Shown here: in pieces, positions 42,830 to 52,395 of the stretch
How positions within the stretch are numbered: position 1 is the first letter of the stretch
How the letters are laid out: each line of letters opens with the position of its first letter
Assembly: GCF_026191915.1 (NCBI RefSeq)
Contig: NZ_JAIMBY010000009.1
Span: 87,310 to 151,309 of the forward strand
Length of the DNA: 64,000 nt
From: Acidiphilium sp. PA
GTDB taxonomy: Bacteria > Pseudomonadota > Alphaproteobacteria > Acetobacterales > Acetobacteraceae
Direction of reading: 5' to 3'
The notes under the pieces: generated by a model
Database searches by the model: none
Told to the model about the DNA's origin: nothing
What the model saw: the letters and a program-made list of their open reading frames with translations, nothing else
Made by a program: the position numbers and the translations under genes

Positions 42830-44509
42830 ATGGCCGCATACCAATACGTCTATGTCATGAAAGACCTCACCAAAGCCTTCCCCGGCGGGCGCGAGGTGTT
42901 CAAAGGCATCACCCTCTCGTTCCTGCCGGGCGTGAAGATCGGCGTGCTCGGCGTCAACGGCGCCGGTAAATCGACGCTGCTGAAAATCATGGCGGGAATC
43001 GAAAAGGAATTCGGCGGCGAAGCCTGGGCGGCCGAAGGTGCCACCATCGGCTATCTCTCGCAGGAGCCGCATCTCGAGCCGGACCTCACCGTGGGCGACA
43101 ACGTCGCCCTTGCCTTCGCCGATCTGCGTGCGGCCCTGGCCCGGTTCAACGCGATTTCCGAGGAATTCGCCGAGCCGATGGACGACGACAAAATGAACGA
43201 CCTGCTGGCCGAACAGGCCGCATTGCAGGAAAAAATCGACGCCCAGGATGGCTGGGAGCTCGACCGGCGGATCGATATCGCGCTCGATGCGCTGCGCTGC
43301 CCGCCGGCCGAAAGCCCGGTCACCAACCTGTCCGGCGGTGAGCGGCGGCGCGTCGCCCTCTGCCGGCTGCTGCTCGAAAAACCCGATCTGCTGCTGCTCG
43401 ACGAACCAACCAACCATCTCGACGCGGAATCGGTCGCCTGGCTCGAAAAAACCCTGCGCGCCTACGCCGGCACCGTGATCGTGGTCACCCATGACCGGTA
43501 TTTTCTCGAAAACGTCACCAACTGGATCCTCGAACTCGAGCGCGGCCGCGGCTACCCGTTCGAGGGCAACTACACCTCCTGGCTCGAACAGAAGCAAAAA
43601 CGCCTCTCGCAGGAGGAAAAGGAAGAATCCGGCCGCCAGCGCGCGCTCAAGGAAGAACGCGAGTGGATCGGCGCCTCCCCCAAGGCCCGCCAGGCCAAAA
43701 ACCAGGCGCGCATCACCCGCTACGAGGATATGCTCGCGAAATCGAACGAGCAGGTCGCCGGCGTCGCGGAAATCATCATCCCGCCCGGCCCGCGCCTCGG
43801 CGGCACCGTGATCGAGGCGGAAAACCTGCGCAAAGGCTTCGGCAACCACGTCCTGATCGACGGTCTCTCGTTCAAACTGCCGCCAGGCGGCATCGTCGGC
43901 GTCATCGGGCCGAACGGCGCGGGCAAGACCACGCTGTTCAAAATGATCACCGGCGCCGAACACCCGGACAGCGGCACCTTCAAAGTGGGCGAAACCGTCA
44001 GGCTCGGCTACGTCGATCAGTCACGCGACAGCCTCAACCCGGATAAATCGGTCTGGGAAGAAGTCTCGGGCGGCACCGATGTTATCACCCTCGGCAAACG
44101 CTCGGTCCCCTCACGCGCCTATGTCGGTGCCTTCAACTTCAAAGGCGCCGATCAGCAAAAGAAAGTCGGCATCCTCTCGGGCGGCGAACGCAACCGCGTC
44201 CACCTCGCCAAAATGCTCAAAGGCGAACACAACGTCATCTTGTTGGACGAGCCAACAAATGATCTTGATGTCGATACCTTGAGGGCCCTCGAAGACGCGC
44301 TGATGGAGTTCCCCGGCTGCGCCGTCATCATCTCGCATGACCGCTGGTTCCTCGATCGCCTCGCCACCCACATCCTCGCCTTTGAAGGCGATAGCCACGT
44401 CGAATGGTTCCAAGGTAATTTCCAGGCCTACGAAGAAGACAAACGCCGCCGACTAGGTGCAGACTCGACCGAACCGCACCGGATCAAGTATCGCCCGCTG
44501 ACGCGCTGA
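42830..44509 (+). CDS. ettA: Energy-dependent translational throttle A (ABC-F ATPase)
   Basis: A 559-residue protein with two ABC modules and no membrane part. Walker A sites are GVNGAGKST and GPNGAGKTT, signatures LSGGERRRV and LSGGERNRV, Walker B LLLLDEPTNHLD and ILLDEPTNDLD. The inter-domain linker (KEEREWIGASPKARQAKN) contacts tRNA in the E site. EttA gates entry of ribosomes into elongation according to the ATP/ADP ratio. AGGATC precedes ATG 42830; upstream in-frame sequence is repeat. Followed by element R3. Confidence 0.95.
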   Translation: MAAYQYVYVMKDLTKAFPGGREVFKGITLSFLPGVKIGVLGVNGAGKSTLLKIMAGIEKEFGGEAWAAEGATIGYLSQEPHLEPDLTVGDNVALAFADLRAALARFNAISEEFAEPMDDDKMNDLLAEQAALQEKIDAQDGWELDRRIDIALDALRCPPAESPVTNLSGGERRRVALCRLLLEKPDLLLLDEPTNHLDAESVAWLEKTLRAYAGTVIVVTHDRYFLENVTNWILELERGRGYPFEGNYTSWLEQKQKRLSQEEKEESGRQRALKEEREWIGASPKARQAKNQARITRYEDMLAKSNEQVAGVAEIIIPPGPRLGGTVIEAENLRKGFGNHVLIDGLSFKLPPGGIVGVIGPNGAGKTTLFKMITGAEHPDSGTFKVGETVRLGYVDQSRDSLNPDKSVWEEVSGGTDVITLGKRSVPSRAYVGAFNFKGADQQKKVGILSGGERNRVHLAKMLKGEHNVILLDEPTNDLDVDTLRALEDALMEFPGCAVIISHDRWFLDRLATHILAFEGDSHVEWFQGNFQAYEEDKRRRLGADSTEPHRIKYRPLTR

Positions 44510-44525
44510 TGGGGACGGTCAGTGA

Positions 44526-44730
44526 TGGGGCTTCGCCCCAAACCCCACCAAGGGGCTCCGCCCCTTGGAACCCCGCCAAAGGCGGAGCCTTTGGAATCCA
44601 TTAGTTTTAGGATTGGGGAGGGCGCTGCTACGTATTCGCCGTCGCAACGCCGTGCCGCGCCCTCCCCAATCCTAAAACTCCGGGTTCTAAGGGCTCCGCC
44701 CTTAGCGGGGTCCAGGGGCAGAGCCCCTGG
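44526..44730 (+). repeat. Dispersed multi-hairpin palindromic element, variant copy R3
   Basis: Same order of hairpins as R1, with an extra one at 44526-44540. The central 23-bp stem (44603-44625 with 44657-44679) is perfectly paired, but three consecutive positions differ from the other copies on both arms so that pairing is kept (GGATTGGGG with CCCCAATCC instead of GGCAAGGGG with CCCCTTGCC). The 31-base loop is unrelated to the others. It ends 12 bases before the GTG of the next gene. Confidence 0.9.
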
Positions 44731-44742
44731 CGGAGCCCCACA

Positions 44743-45267
44743 GTGACCAACCCCACCTGGCGCATCACCACGGCGCGTTTACGGCTCGACCCCGTCGGCT
44801 GGGCCGACCTCGCCGATCTGGTCGCGTTGAAGACCGACCCACGCGCCTTTGCCCTCATGCTGGGCGGCGTGCGCACCCGCGAGCGCGCGGCGGAGGAATT
44901 GGCCGAGGACATCGGCTCATGGGGCCGTGACGGCTATGGTATCTGGACCGTGCGCGGCCTGCACACCGGCAATTTCATCGGCATGACCGGGCTGGCCGCG
45001 CGTGCGGATGGCCGCGGCATCGCCTTGCGCTTTGCCCTGTGGCCGGAAGTGCGCGGTGCCGGGCTGGCGCGCGAGGCGGCAAGTGCGGCCTTGCGCTATG
45101 GCCACGAGCAGGCGCGCCTGCCCCGGATCGTCGCGGTGGCGCGCGCCGATAATTTCGCCAGCCGCACGGTGCTCGGCGCCATCGGCATGGTCGAGGTCGA
45201 AGGTTTCGTGCGCGACGAAGTGCCGATGCTGCTCTACCAGAGCCTGGTGCGCCCCGACGATCGTTAG
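44743..45267 (+). CDS. GNAT-family N-acetyltransferase (RimJ/RimL type)
   Basis: A 174-residue acetyltransferase starting at GTG 44743. N-terminal TARLRLDPVGWADLADLVAL, the acetyl-CoA loop WPEVRGAGLAREAASAAL and the final RIVAVARADNFASRTVLGAIGM match the RimJ/RimL-like group that modifies protein N-termini or small amines. Substrate unknown. The ribosome site (GGAG) lies in the few bases between element R3 and the start, so R3 has replaced most of the native leader. The last four bases overlap the convergent gene. Confidence 0.85.
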   Translation: MTNPTWRITTARLRLDPVGWADLADLVALKTDPRAFALMLGGVRTRERAAEELAEDIGSWGRDGYGIWTVRGLHTGNFIGMTGLAARADGRGIALRFALWPEVRGAGLAREAASAALRYGHEQARLPRIVAVARADNFASRTVLGAIGMVEVEGFVRDEVPMLLYQSLVRPDDR

Positions 45268-48107
45268 CCGCGGGCCGGCGTCGCCAGGGTCTGGATCGCG
45301 AGTTCGATCGCATGCCGGGTTTTAAGGTCGCCCCCCTCGCTGATCAGCACGCCCCGCTCGGCGTGCGAGAGCAAACCCTCCGCCTCCGCCCGATCGAGTG
45401 TGCTGCACAACGCTTGGTAAATGGCTGCTTCGGTCGCTTCGCGCGCAAGCGCGTTGACCTCGTAGAAACGCCCGGTATGGCCGGCCAGGCGCGTGGCGTC
45501 CTGCAGCGACCCCGCGCGTGCGGCGAGCAAAGCCGTGGTCTGCAGGCACGATATCACGACGAATTCGATATTGATGTCAGCCGCCAGCGGCAGCGCCTCA
45601 GCCAGGGCGGCGCGGGCGCCCGCCAGATCGTTCAGCACCATCGCATACGCCGCCAGATTGCCGAGCGCGAACGCCAGATCGAGCAGATTGCCGGTCTCGC
45701 GGCAACTCGCCGCCACCGCCGTGGCCTCCGTGGCGGCACGTTCGGCATCGCCCTGGGCAAACAGGAATTCACCAAGGTTGAGCCCCGCGATCTGGATATT
45801 GACCTGATCGCGAAAATGCCGGCTGATCGCCACCGCCTCCTCGAGCAGGGCAATCGCGCGGCGGCTGTCGCCCGTGAAATGCGCCATCGCCGCCAGCACG
45901 TTCAGCAGCCAAGCACGCCGCCGGGTGCGGCCGATGGTCAGCAGCGCCGCCTCCATCAGCGCGACATAGGGTTGCGCGGCCGAGGTATCCTCCGGGCTCA
46001 GAACACAGATGGCGATGCGCGATGCCGCAAGCGCAATCTCCTCGGCGCTGCCGGCAATCTTGTAGCGGGCCAGCGCATCGAGCGCGTCACCGACCCGCCG
46101 CTTGTCGCCGAATGCGCCGCCGCCGATCGCAAACGCCATATCAAGCCCGATCCGCGCGGCAACCCGATCGGGTGTGGCCGCACCAATGCGCGGCTGCGCC
46201 ACATGCAGCCAGTGCCGCTGTTCCGCCGTCATGCCGATATCGCGCCACAACTCGCTGGTCAGGCTGACCAGCATGAGCCCGGCGGCGGTGTTACCGTTGC
46301 CGGTATCTTCGTTCGCCCCCGCCTCGCGCGGCAGCGGGCCGCCGGACGTGCCGAACGCCCAGGCCAGTGCCGCGCGCAGGTTATCGATGTCGCACCGATA
46401 GCGCGCCAGCCATTCATCGGCAGGGCTGGCGGCCCAGATCCGCTCGCCCTCGCCGTAATGGCGGATCAGCCAGCCGCACAGCCGGTCCATCACATCGTGG
46501 CGCGCCGCATCGGCGCGGAGCCGTTCAAGGGCGTGACGCCGCACCGTATCGGCCAGGCGATACCGGGTTTCATCCGACCAGCCAGGCACCCTGGTCAGAA
46601 GGGAGCGCCCGATCAAAGAGTCGATCAGGTCCGGAACCACAGCCGGGCGCAGCGGGCTCATGCCAATGGTCTCGCGCGCGGCATCGAGCGTGAAACTGCC
46701 GCCGAACACGGCAAGCCGGGCGAAGGCAACGCGCTCATCCGCGCTCAGACCCTCGTAACTTTCCTCGATCACGCGGTCGAGTACCCGCTCACCGCCCACG
46801 CCGGGGTTCGAAGGATCGTCGGGCGAGCCCGCAGTTTTCGACAGATCGCGCAGTAATTCGGGTAACGAGAGCTGACGCAGCCGGGCCGCGGCCAGTTCGA
46901 TCGCCAGTGCGGTACCGCCCAACCGGTCGCAGATCGCCCTCACAAGCGGCAGATTGGCCTCGGTGAGCCTGAAATCACTGACCGTCTGTCGCGCGCGTTC
47001 AACGAACAGGCGAACCGCCGGCGCGCCCATGGCGCTCGCGAGCGTAATCTCCTCGCCCGCGGCCGGCATGCGGTGCCCGCCGAGCGGCACACAATATTCA
47101 CCGTCGATACCGATTGCGGTCCGGTTGGTGGCCAGCACCGTCACATCGCGGCAACCGCGCGACAGTTCCGTGGCAAGAACACCCACCTGCCCCGCAAGAT
47201 GCGCGCAATTATCGAACACGATCATCATGTGCTTGTGGCGCAGCAGCGACGGCAGCAGTTCCGCGGCCGTGCGGTCGCCCCCGAATTTGAACCCGAGCAG
47301 CGTGCACACCGCCTCGGCGACCTGCCCGGCCTCGGACAGAACCCCGACATCGACGAACCACACGCCGTCGGAAAACCACGCCAGGTTTTCCGCCGCGCAT
47401 TGCAGCGCCAGGCGCGTTTTGCCAACACCGCCCGGCCCGACGATCGTGATCAATCGGCGGTTACGATGATGGAGCAATTCATCAAGAACCGTGAGTTCCT
47501 CACACCGGCCGATGAAGATGGTGCTCACCAGCGGCAGATTGTGCGGGCCGTTGTCGAGCGAGCGCAGCGGCGGAAAATCGCGGCGCAGGTCAGGATGCAC
47601 GAGCTGGTGTACCGCCTCGGGCTCAAGCAGATCACGCAGCCGGAACCAGCCGAGCCGGTCGATGCTCGCAAGGGCCGGCAACGCGGCGGCATCCGCCATG
47701 CGGGCGGCGGCGGCCGAGATCAGAACCTGATCGCCATGCGCAATCGCCGCCAGCCTCGCCGCCCGATTGAGCGCGGCACCGCTGTACTGGTCGCCGATCA
47801 GTTCGGCCACGCCCGTGTGAATGGCCGCACGCAGCGCCGTATCGTCGTCCGGGCCACGCGCCATGAAGCTCCGCTGCAGTTCGATCGCCGCGGTAACGGC
47901 GGGGCCGACGGCGGCAAACGCGGCATACGCGCGCGCCGCGACCGATTTGAACACCCGGCCCCCACACGCCCCCACAATTTGCCCGATCGTCGATTCATGC
48001 TTCGCCCAGCCCGGCTGCGTCGCCCACTCCAGATCAGCGATCAGGAAGCACACTATATCCTTGGATTTGCCGGGCTGGTGGCGCGGAAACGGGATCACCG
48101 TCGACAA
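45264..48107 (-). CDS. Degenerate adenylate-cyclase domain + NB-ARC ATPase + TPR-rich signalling protein
   Basis: A 947-residue multidomain protein. Residues about 15-170 are a class III cyclase-like domain (FLIADLEWATQPGWAKH, VGACGGRVFKSVAARAYAAF, YSGAALNRAARLAAIAHGDQVLIS in parts). The second metal-binding Asp of active enzymes is replaced (GDA region reads AARAY), so catalysis is unlikely. Residues 200-530 are an NB-ARC/STAND ATPase: GPGGVGKTRLAL, MMIVFDNCAHL. The last 350 residues are Ala-rich helical TPR-like repeats. This order is known in AfsR- and LuxR-like actinobacterial and proteobacterial sensors. No DNA-binding domain is visible. Output and ligand unknown. Confidence 0.82.
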   Translation of the reverse strand: MSTVIPFPRHQPGKSKDIVCFLIADLEWATQPGWAKHESTIGQIVGACGGRVFKSVAARAYAAFAAVGPAVTAAIELQRSFMARGPDDDTALRAAIHTGVAELIGDQYSGAALNRAARLAAIAHGDQVLISAAAARMADAAALPALASIDRLGWFRLRDLLEPEAVHQLVHPDLRRDFPPLRSLDNGPHNLPLVSTIFIGRCEELTVLDELLHHRNRRLITIVGPGGVGKTRLALQCAAENLAWFSDGVWFVDVGVLSEAGQVAEAVCTLLGFKFGGDRTAAELLPSLLRHKHMMIVFDNCAHLAGQVGVLATELSRGCRDVTVLATNRTAIGIDGEYCVPLGGHRMPAAGEEITLASAMGAPAVRLFVERARQTVSDFRLTEANLPLVRAICDRLGGTALAIELAAARLRQLSLPELLRDLSKTAGSPDDPSNPGVGGERVLDRVIEESYEGLSADERVAFARLAVFGGSFTLDAARETIGMSPLRPAVVPDLIDSLIGRSLLTRVPGWSDETRYRLADTVRRHALERLRADAARHDVMDRLCGWLIRHYGEGERIWAASPADEWLARYRCDIDNLRAALAWAFGTSGGPLPREAGANEDTGNGNTAAGLMLVSLTSELWRDIGMTAEQRHWLHVAQPRIGAATPDRVAARIGLDMAFAIGGGAFGDKRRVGDALDALARYKIAGSAEEIALAASRIAICVLSPEDTSAAQPYVALMEAALLTIGRTRRRAWLLNVLAAMAHFTGDSRRAIALLEEAVAISRHFRDQVNIQIAGLNLGEFLFAQGDAERAATEATAVAASCRETGNLLDLAFALGNLAAYAMVLNDLAGARAALAEALPLAADINIEFVVISCLQTTALLAARAGSLQDATRLAGHTGRFYEVNALAREATEAAIYQALCSTLDRAEAEGLLSHAERGVLISEGGDLKTRHAIELAIQTLATPARG

Positions 48108-48278
48108 ATGAACTCCTCCTCAGCCCAACGAGATCACCGACCCGCAAGACCGCACAATCTCGTTACACGAAGTTTAGTATCAGAAATGTATACAGCTGGG
48201 TAGCCACGCGCAAAGCGCATCGACCCGCCCCTCACGGATGCACGGCCCCGCCCGTCGTATCCGCGCAGCGCAATCGGG

Positions 48279-49553
48279 TTACGCCGGCACTCTCCCGGGA
48301 ACCGCATTTGGATTGATACCAAAATAATCCATGTACGGCGCGAAATCCGGCCGCAGCCGCTCGGGATTGATACCGAAATCCGCCATCTGATAGCGGTTGC
48401 TGCCATACCCGCCGCGCGGCGCCGCCGCCAGATGCGCGCGCATCGCCGCCGCCGCCGCCGGCGACAACGCCTCGCCGAAATGGCGATAGACCCGATCCAC
48501 GGTCGCAACCGGATCACCGGTCAAATCCTCATAACGCAGATTGATCAACCGCTCCGGCGGCACCACGCCGCTGCGGTCGAACGCGACCAGCAGTTTCGCC
48601 CCCTCGATCCAGCGCTCCGTCACCTGCCGGCCAATCTCCACCGTGTCGATCGCGCGCAGGAACGGTGCGCGCAGCACCTCCGTCATATGCGCGACCGAGG
48701 CGAACACATGCACCGGGTCGCGATGCACCACCACGAACCGCGCATCCGGATAGGTCGCCAGAATCGCCGGAATCGAAAACGTATGGTCAGGACATTTCAA
48801 CGCCCAGAACTTCGCACCCACCCCATGCTGCAACGCCTGCAGATACCGCTTGTGAAACGCAAACGCCGCATCATGCCCGAACCCGTCGAGCCATTTCGTG
48901 TAGGACGGCACCCGGAACGTGGTGTCGAACCGCAGCGACTGGAACACATGCGCGGTAATCTCGCTGCACTCCTGCGGACTGTCCGCATCGATCGGATGGA
49001 TCGCCGGAAAATCCGGCGCCATGCCCGCGAAAATATCCAACTGCCGATCCGTCCTGCGCGCCGCCGCACTCGCCCGCTTGTCGAAATCGCGCGGCCGCGG
49101 CGCCGGATACAGCGTCTGCCAGACCCGCGGCACCATCACGTCCGGATCATACCCAAGCAGCGTATGCAAAAAACTGGTGCCCGACCGCGGCAACCCCATG
49201 ATGAACACCGGCGCCGAAACCGGCGCCGCCCCGATCGCCGGCGTCTCCTCATGCATCCGTTCGATCAGCGCGGCATTGCGCGCCAGCCTGGTCAGATCAT
49301 ACCGCACCGAAACCCGCCCGAACAACGACAGATGCGTCTCGCGCGCCATCGCCCCGGTCAGCCGCGCCAAACCCTCCCGCGCGGCCCCATCGAGCGAAAC
49401 CCCCGCCGCCCGGGCAATCCCCTCCGCGGTCACCGCCGGCCAACGGCGCGGCACCACCGCCTCCACCGCGCCAAACCCCGCCGACAACGCCCGGAACGAC
49501 AGGCTCTTGCCCCGCCGCAACGCAGGAATCGGCGGAACCGGCGCGGTGCTCAT
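48279..49553 (-). CDS. Sulfotransferase-family protein
   Basis: A 424-residue protein. The 5'-phosphosulfate loop is FIMGLPRSGTSFLHTLL and the 3'-phosphate motif is FVVVHRDPVHVFASVAHM, both typical of PAPS-dependent sulfotransferases. Conserved tail residues RYEDLTGDP also match. Acceptor unknown; relatives sulfate lipids, glycans or hydroxylated metabolites. It follows gloA with one base between, in the same direction. No PAPS-synthesis genes are near. Confidence 0.85.
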   Translation of the reverse strand: MSTAPVPPIPALRRGKSLSFRALSAGFGAVEAVVPRRWPAVTAEGIARAAGVSLDGAAREGLARLTGAMARETHLSLFGRVSVRYDLTRLARNAALIERMHEETPAIGAAPVSAPVFIMGLPRSGTSFLHTLLGYDPDVMVPRVWQTLYPAPRPRDFDKRASAAARRTDRQLDIFAGMAPDFPAIHPIDADSPQECSEITAHVFQSLRFDTTFRVPSYTKWLDGFGHDAAFAFHKRYLQALQHGVGAKFWALKCPDHTFSIPAILATYPDARFVVVHRDPVHVFASVAHMTEVLRAPFLRAIDTVEIGRQVTERWIEGAKLLVAFDRSGVVPPERLINLRYEDLTGDPVATVDRVYRHFGEALSPAAAAAMRAHLAAAPRGGYGSNRYQMADFGINPERLRPDFAPYMDYFGINPNAVPGRVPA

Positions 49554-49554
49554 C

Positions 49555-49950
49555 TCAGTGGCGCTCGATCAGCTCGATCTTGTACCCGTTCGGGTCCTCG
49601 ATGAACGCAATCACCGTCGTGCCGAACTTCACTGGGCCCGGCTCACGCGCAATCTTCGCCCCCGCGGCCCGGAGCTTCTCCACCGTCGCCTTGATGTCCG
49701 CAACACCCAGCGCCAGATGGCCGAACGCCGTGCCCTGATCATAATGATCCGTACCGTAATTATAGGTCAGCTCGAGCACCGTGTGGTCCTTCTCGCTGCC
49801 ATATCCCACGAACGCCAGCGTGTACTTGCCGTCCGGCACATCGGTCCGGCGCAACTCCTTCATCCCCAGCAACTTGGTGTAGAAAGCGATGCTCTCCTCC
49901 AGGTCGTTCACCCGGATCATCGTGTGCAGATATTGAAACTCGCCGCTCAT
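49555..49950 (-). CDS. gloA: Lactoylglutathione lyase (glyoxalase I)
   Basis: A 131-residue VOC-family enzyme. Metal ligands are visible as His in [10 protein letters not shown], Glu in [10 protein letters not shown], His in [10 protein letters not shown] and Glu in YKIELIERH. It isomerises the methylglyoxal-glutathione hemithioacetal to S-lactoylglutathione. The frame extends upstream into lpxI, but ATG 49950 ([12 protein letters not shown]) is the conserved start with AAAGGAAA upstream. Confidence 0.95.
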   Translation of the reverse strand: MSGEFQYLHTMIRVNDLEESIAFYTKLLGMKELRRTDVPDGKYTLAFVGYGSEKDHTVLELTYNYGTDHYDQGTAFGHLALGVADIKATVEKLRAAGAKIAREPGPVKFGTTVIAFIEDPNGYKIELIERH

Positions 49951-49987
49951 TCCGGTTTCCTTTCCAATGATTATCACCCAACGGTCA

Positions 49988-50806
49988 TCAAGCCGCCGGA
50001 TCGATGCCGAGCAGGAATAACCCCGCCGCATCCGCCGACGCAACCATCGCCGCGCGCTCGATCAATATGGCGCCCAACGCCTCGAATGCCACACCACGCA
50101 ACCCAGCCTCACGCACCCCGGCAATCGTCGCCGGCCCCAGCGTCGGCAAATCCGCCCGCCGGTCCTGCCCCGGCTTCACCAGCTTGACCAACACCCCACC
50201 CGGCCCCGGCCGCGCCAAAGTCACAGCACGCGCCAACATCGCATCCGTGCCCTCCACCGCCTCGACCGCCAGCACAATCCCCTGCTGCACCACACAGGCC
50301 TGGCCGACATCCGCCACACCCATCGCCCGCACCACCGCAACACCCCGCGCAATATCCGCCAACGCCGCCGCATCCGGCCCCACCCGCGTCAGCAAACCCG
50401 CCGGCGCCAACGCCTCCGCCATCACCTCATGCGCCCCCAGAACCCGAAATCCCTCCTCGCCGAGCACCCGCACAATCGCCGCCAGAAACCCGTCATCCCC
50501 CGCAAACGCCGCCCGCCCGACCCGCGCCAGCAACCGCGCCCCCACCGCATCCGGCCGCAAATCCAGCAACGACGGCCGCTTCACCGGCCCCGCCAACACC
50601 AAATCCACACACCCCGCCCGCCGCAACGCCGCAATCGCCATACCCACCGCACCCAGCCGCACCACCTCATGCGGAAACCCACCAACCACCCGCAGATCCG
50701 CATACCCCTCCAACGCCACCACAAAAACCCCACGCCCCGCCGCCCGCGCCGCCAACGCCACCTGGCCCGGCAACGGACCACCGCCGGCGATGATGCCGAG
50801 GGTCAT
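49988..50806 (-). CDS. lpxI: UDP-2,3-diacylglucosamine pyrophosphatase LpxI (DUF1009)
   Basis: A 272-residue protein opening [17 protein letters not shown], with [16 protein letters not shown] and [19 protein letters not shown] (in part), the LpxI pattern. It hydrolyses UDP-2,3-diacylglucosamine to lipid X in lipid A synthesis, replacing LpxH. It follows lpxA in the same direction, but element R4 is inserted in the gap. The usual next gene lpxB is not found; gloA follows. Confidence 0.92.
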   Translation of the reverse strand: MTLGIIAGGGPLPGQVALAARAAGRGVFVVALEGYADLRVVGGFPHEVVRLGAVGMAIAALRRAGCVDLVLAGPVKRPSLLDLRPDAVGARLLARVGRAAFAGDDGFLAAIVRVLGEEGFRVLGAHEVMAEALAPAGLLTRVGPDAAALADIARGVAVVRAMGVADVGQACVVQQGIVLAVEAVEGTDAMLARAVTLARPGPGGVLVKLVKPGQDRRADLPTLGPATIAGVREAGLRGVAFEALGAILIERAAMVASADAAGLFLLGIDPAA

Positions 50807-50832
50807 GGGGTGGAGTGGGGTGAGGAAGAAGG

Positions 50833-51016
50833 CCAGGGGGCTTTGCCCCCTGGACCCCCACTAAGGGCGGAGCCCTTAGAACCCGCTAGTTTTAGGCAAG
50901 GGGAGGGCGCTGCCTCGGACTTTCCGTCGATCTGGCCTGGGTCGCCCTCCCCTTGCCTAAAACTAATGGATTTTAAAGGCTCCGCCTTTAACGGGGTCCA
51001 GGGGCAGAGCCCCTGG
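50833..51016 (-). repeat. Dispersed multi-hairpin palindromic element, copy R4 (inverted)
   Basis: Same as R1 but reversed: the 33-base loop (50910-50942) is the exact reverse complement of the R1 loop. The 23-bp central stem is perfect (50887-50909 with 50943-50965). Flanking hairpins at 50833-50853, 50860-50879, 50973-50991 and 50998-51016. It sits inside the lipid A gene run between lpxA and lpxI. Confidence 0.9.
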
Positions 51017-51043
51017 CCTTCTTGCTCACCGAACCCCACCCCG

Positions 51044-51853
51044 TCACCCCTCGGCGTCGTCAGCGGCGGCGGTGGTCGTCGTCCGGATCAGGCCGCGTTT
51101 GCCGGGGCTGGCGGCGAAGGCGAGGATTTCGGTGGTGTGGGGGTCGTGGGGTTGCGATTGCAGGGTTGCGAGGCGTTCCTGGAAGGGGTGGGTGCAATCG
51201 CGGAACAGGGCGTTGAAGGTGGCGCGCATGTGGTGGATGGTGGCGTGATCGATGTTACGCCGGCGCAGGCCGATGATATTGAGGCCGGCGAGTCGGGCGC
51301 GGTTGCCGATGATCATGCCGTAGGGAATCACGTCGGCTTCGACGCCGGACATCCCGCCGACCATCGCCCCCTGGCCGATCCGCACGAACTGGTGGATGGC
51401 GGCGGCGCCGCCGATGATGGCGCGGTCCGCGATTTCGACGTGTCCGCCCATGACGACGTTATTGGCGATGATGATGCCGTTGCCGAGCTGGCAGTCGTGG
51501 GCGACGTGCACGGCGGTCATCAGCAGGCAGTTGTCGCCGACGCGGGTGATGCCGCCGCCGGGTGCGGTGCCGCGGTTGATGGTGGCGTGTTCGCGGATGG
51601 TGCAGCGGGCGCCGACGATGGTTTCGGTATCTTCGCCTTGGTATTTCAGGTCCTGTGGTGCCATGCCGATGGTGGCGAACGGAAACACTTTGGTGCCTTC
51701 GCCGATGCGGGTCCGCCCGTCGATCACGACGTGCGAGACCAGGTCCACCCCGTCGGCGAGGGTCACATCGGGGCCGACGGTGCAGAACGGGCCGATATGG
51801 ACGCGTGCGCCGAGTCTGGCGTTCGGGTCGACGACCGCGAGCGGGTGGATCAT
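51044..51853 (-). CDS. lpxA: UDP-N-acetylglucosamine acyltransferase
   Basis: A 269-residue left-handed beta-helix acyltransferase. Hexapeptide repeats begin IHPLAVVDPNARLGARVHIG; catalytic His is in VHVAHDCQLGNG. It adds the first 3-hydroxyacyl chain to UDP-GlcNAc. ATGA overlap with fabZ. The C-terminal tail ends in an unusual acidic ADDAEG. Confidence 0.96.
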   Translation of the reverse strand: MIHPLAVVDPNARLGARVHIGPFCTVGPDVTLADGVDLVSHVVIDGRTRIGEGTKVFPFATIGMAPQDLKYQGEDTETIVGARCTIREHATINRGTAPGGGITRVGDNCLLMTAVHVAHDCQLGNGIIIANNVVMGGHVEIADRAIIGGAAAIHQFVRIGQGAMVGGMSGVEADVIPYGMIIGNRARLAGLNIIGLRRRNIDHATIHHMRATFNALFRDCTHPFQERLATLQSQPHDPHTTEILAFAASPGKRGLIRTTTTAAADDAEG

Positions 51854-52365
51854 GTGTGATCCGCTCTCTGGTCTCCGGCTTTTTGATCCATGATCATCGC
51901 GGCGAAGGTCGCTTCCGCGACCGCGATGCCATCGACCCGGGCGACGGCATGGAATTTCCAGACATTGCCACGGTTGCGTTCCTTGACGACGTGGATGCGC
52001 AACGTATCGCCCGGCATCACGGGGCGTCGGAATTTCGCCCCTTCGACCGACATGAAATAAACGACTTTCCCGGCTTCGGACGGTCCGAGCGTTTCGACCA
52101 CCAGCACGGCGGCGGTCTGGGCCATGCTTTCGATGATCAGCACGCCCGGCATGACGGGATGACCGGGAAAGTGGCCCTGGAAGAAGTTTTCATTGACCGA
52201 GACGGTCTTGACCCCGACCGCCGAGACGTTTTCGACCAGTTCGACCACGCGATCGATCAGCAGGAACGGATAGCGATGCGGGATCGCATGCATGATGCCG
52301 CCGATATCGATGGTCCGGCCGGCTGGTGCCGCCGGCGCGTTCTTGTCTGGTGGGGTGCCGTCCAT
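51850..52365 (-). CDS. fabZ: 3-hydroxyacyl-ACP dehydratase FabZ
   Basis: A 171-residue hot-dog-fold dehydratase. Catalytic His lies in FFQGHFPGHPVMPGVLIIE, the partner Glu in that same helix; IPHRYPFLLIDRV precedes. It dehydrates 3-hydroxyacyl-ACP in fatty acid synthesis and competes with LpxA/LpxD for the same substrate. N-terminal 20 residues are a Pro/Ala-rich extension. It lies between lpxD and lpxA as usual. Confidence 0.96.
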   Translation of the reverse strand: MDGTPPDKNAPAAPAGRTIDIGGIMHAIPHRYPFLLIDRVVELVENVSAVGVKTVSVNENFFQGHFPGHPVMPGVLIIESMAQTAAVLVVETLGPSEAGKVVYFMSVEGAKFRRPVMPGDTLRIHVVKERNRGNVWKFHAVARVDGIAVAEATFAAMIMDQKAGDQRADHT

Positions 52366-52395
52366 CGGGATGGATCCGTATTTCCTGTGAGTGGT

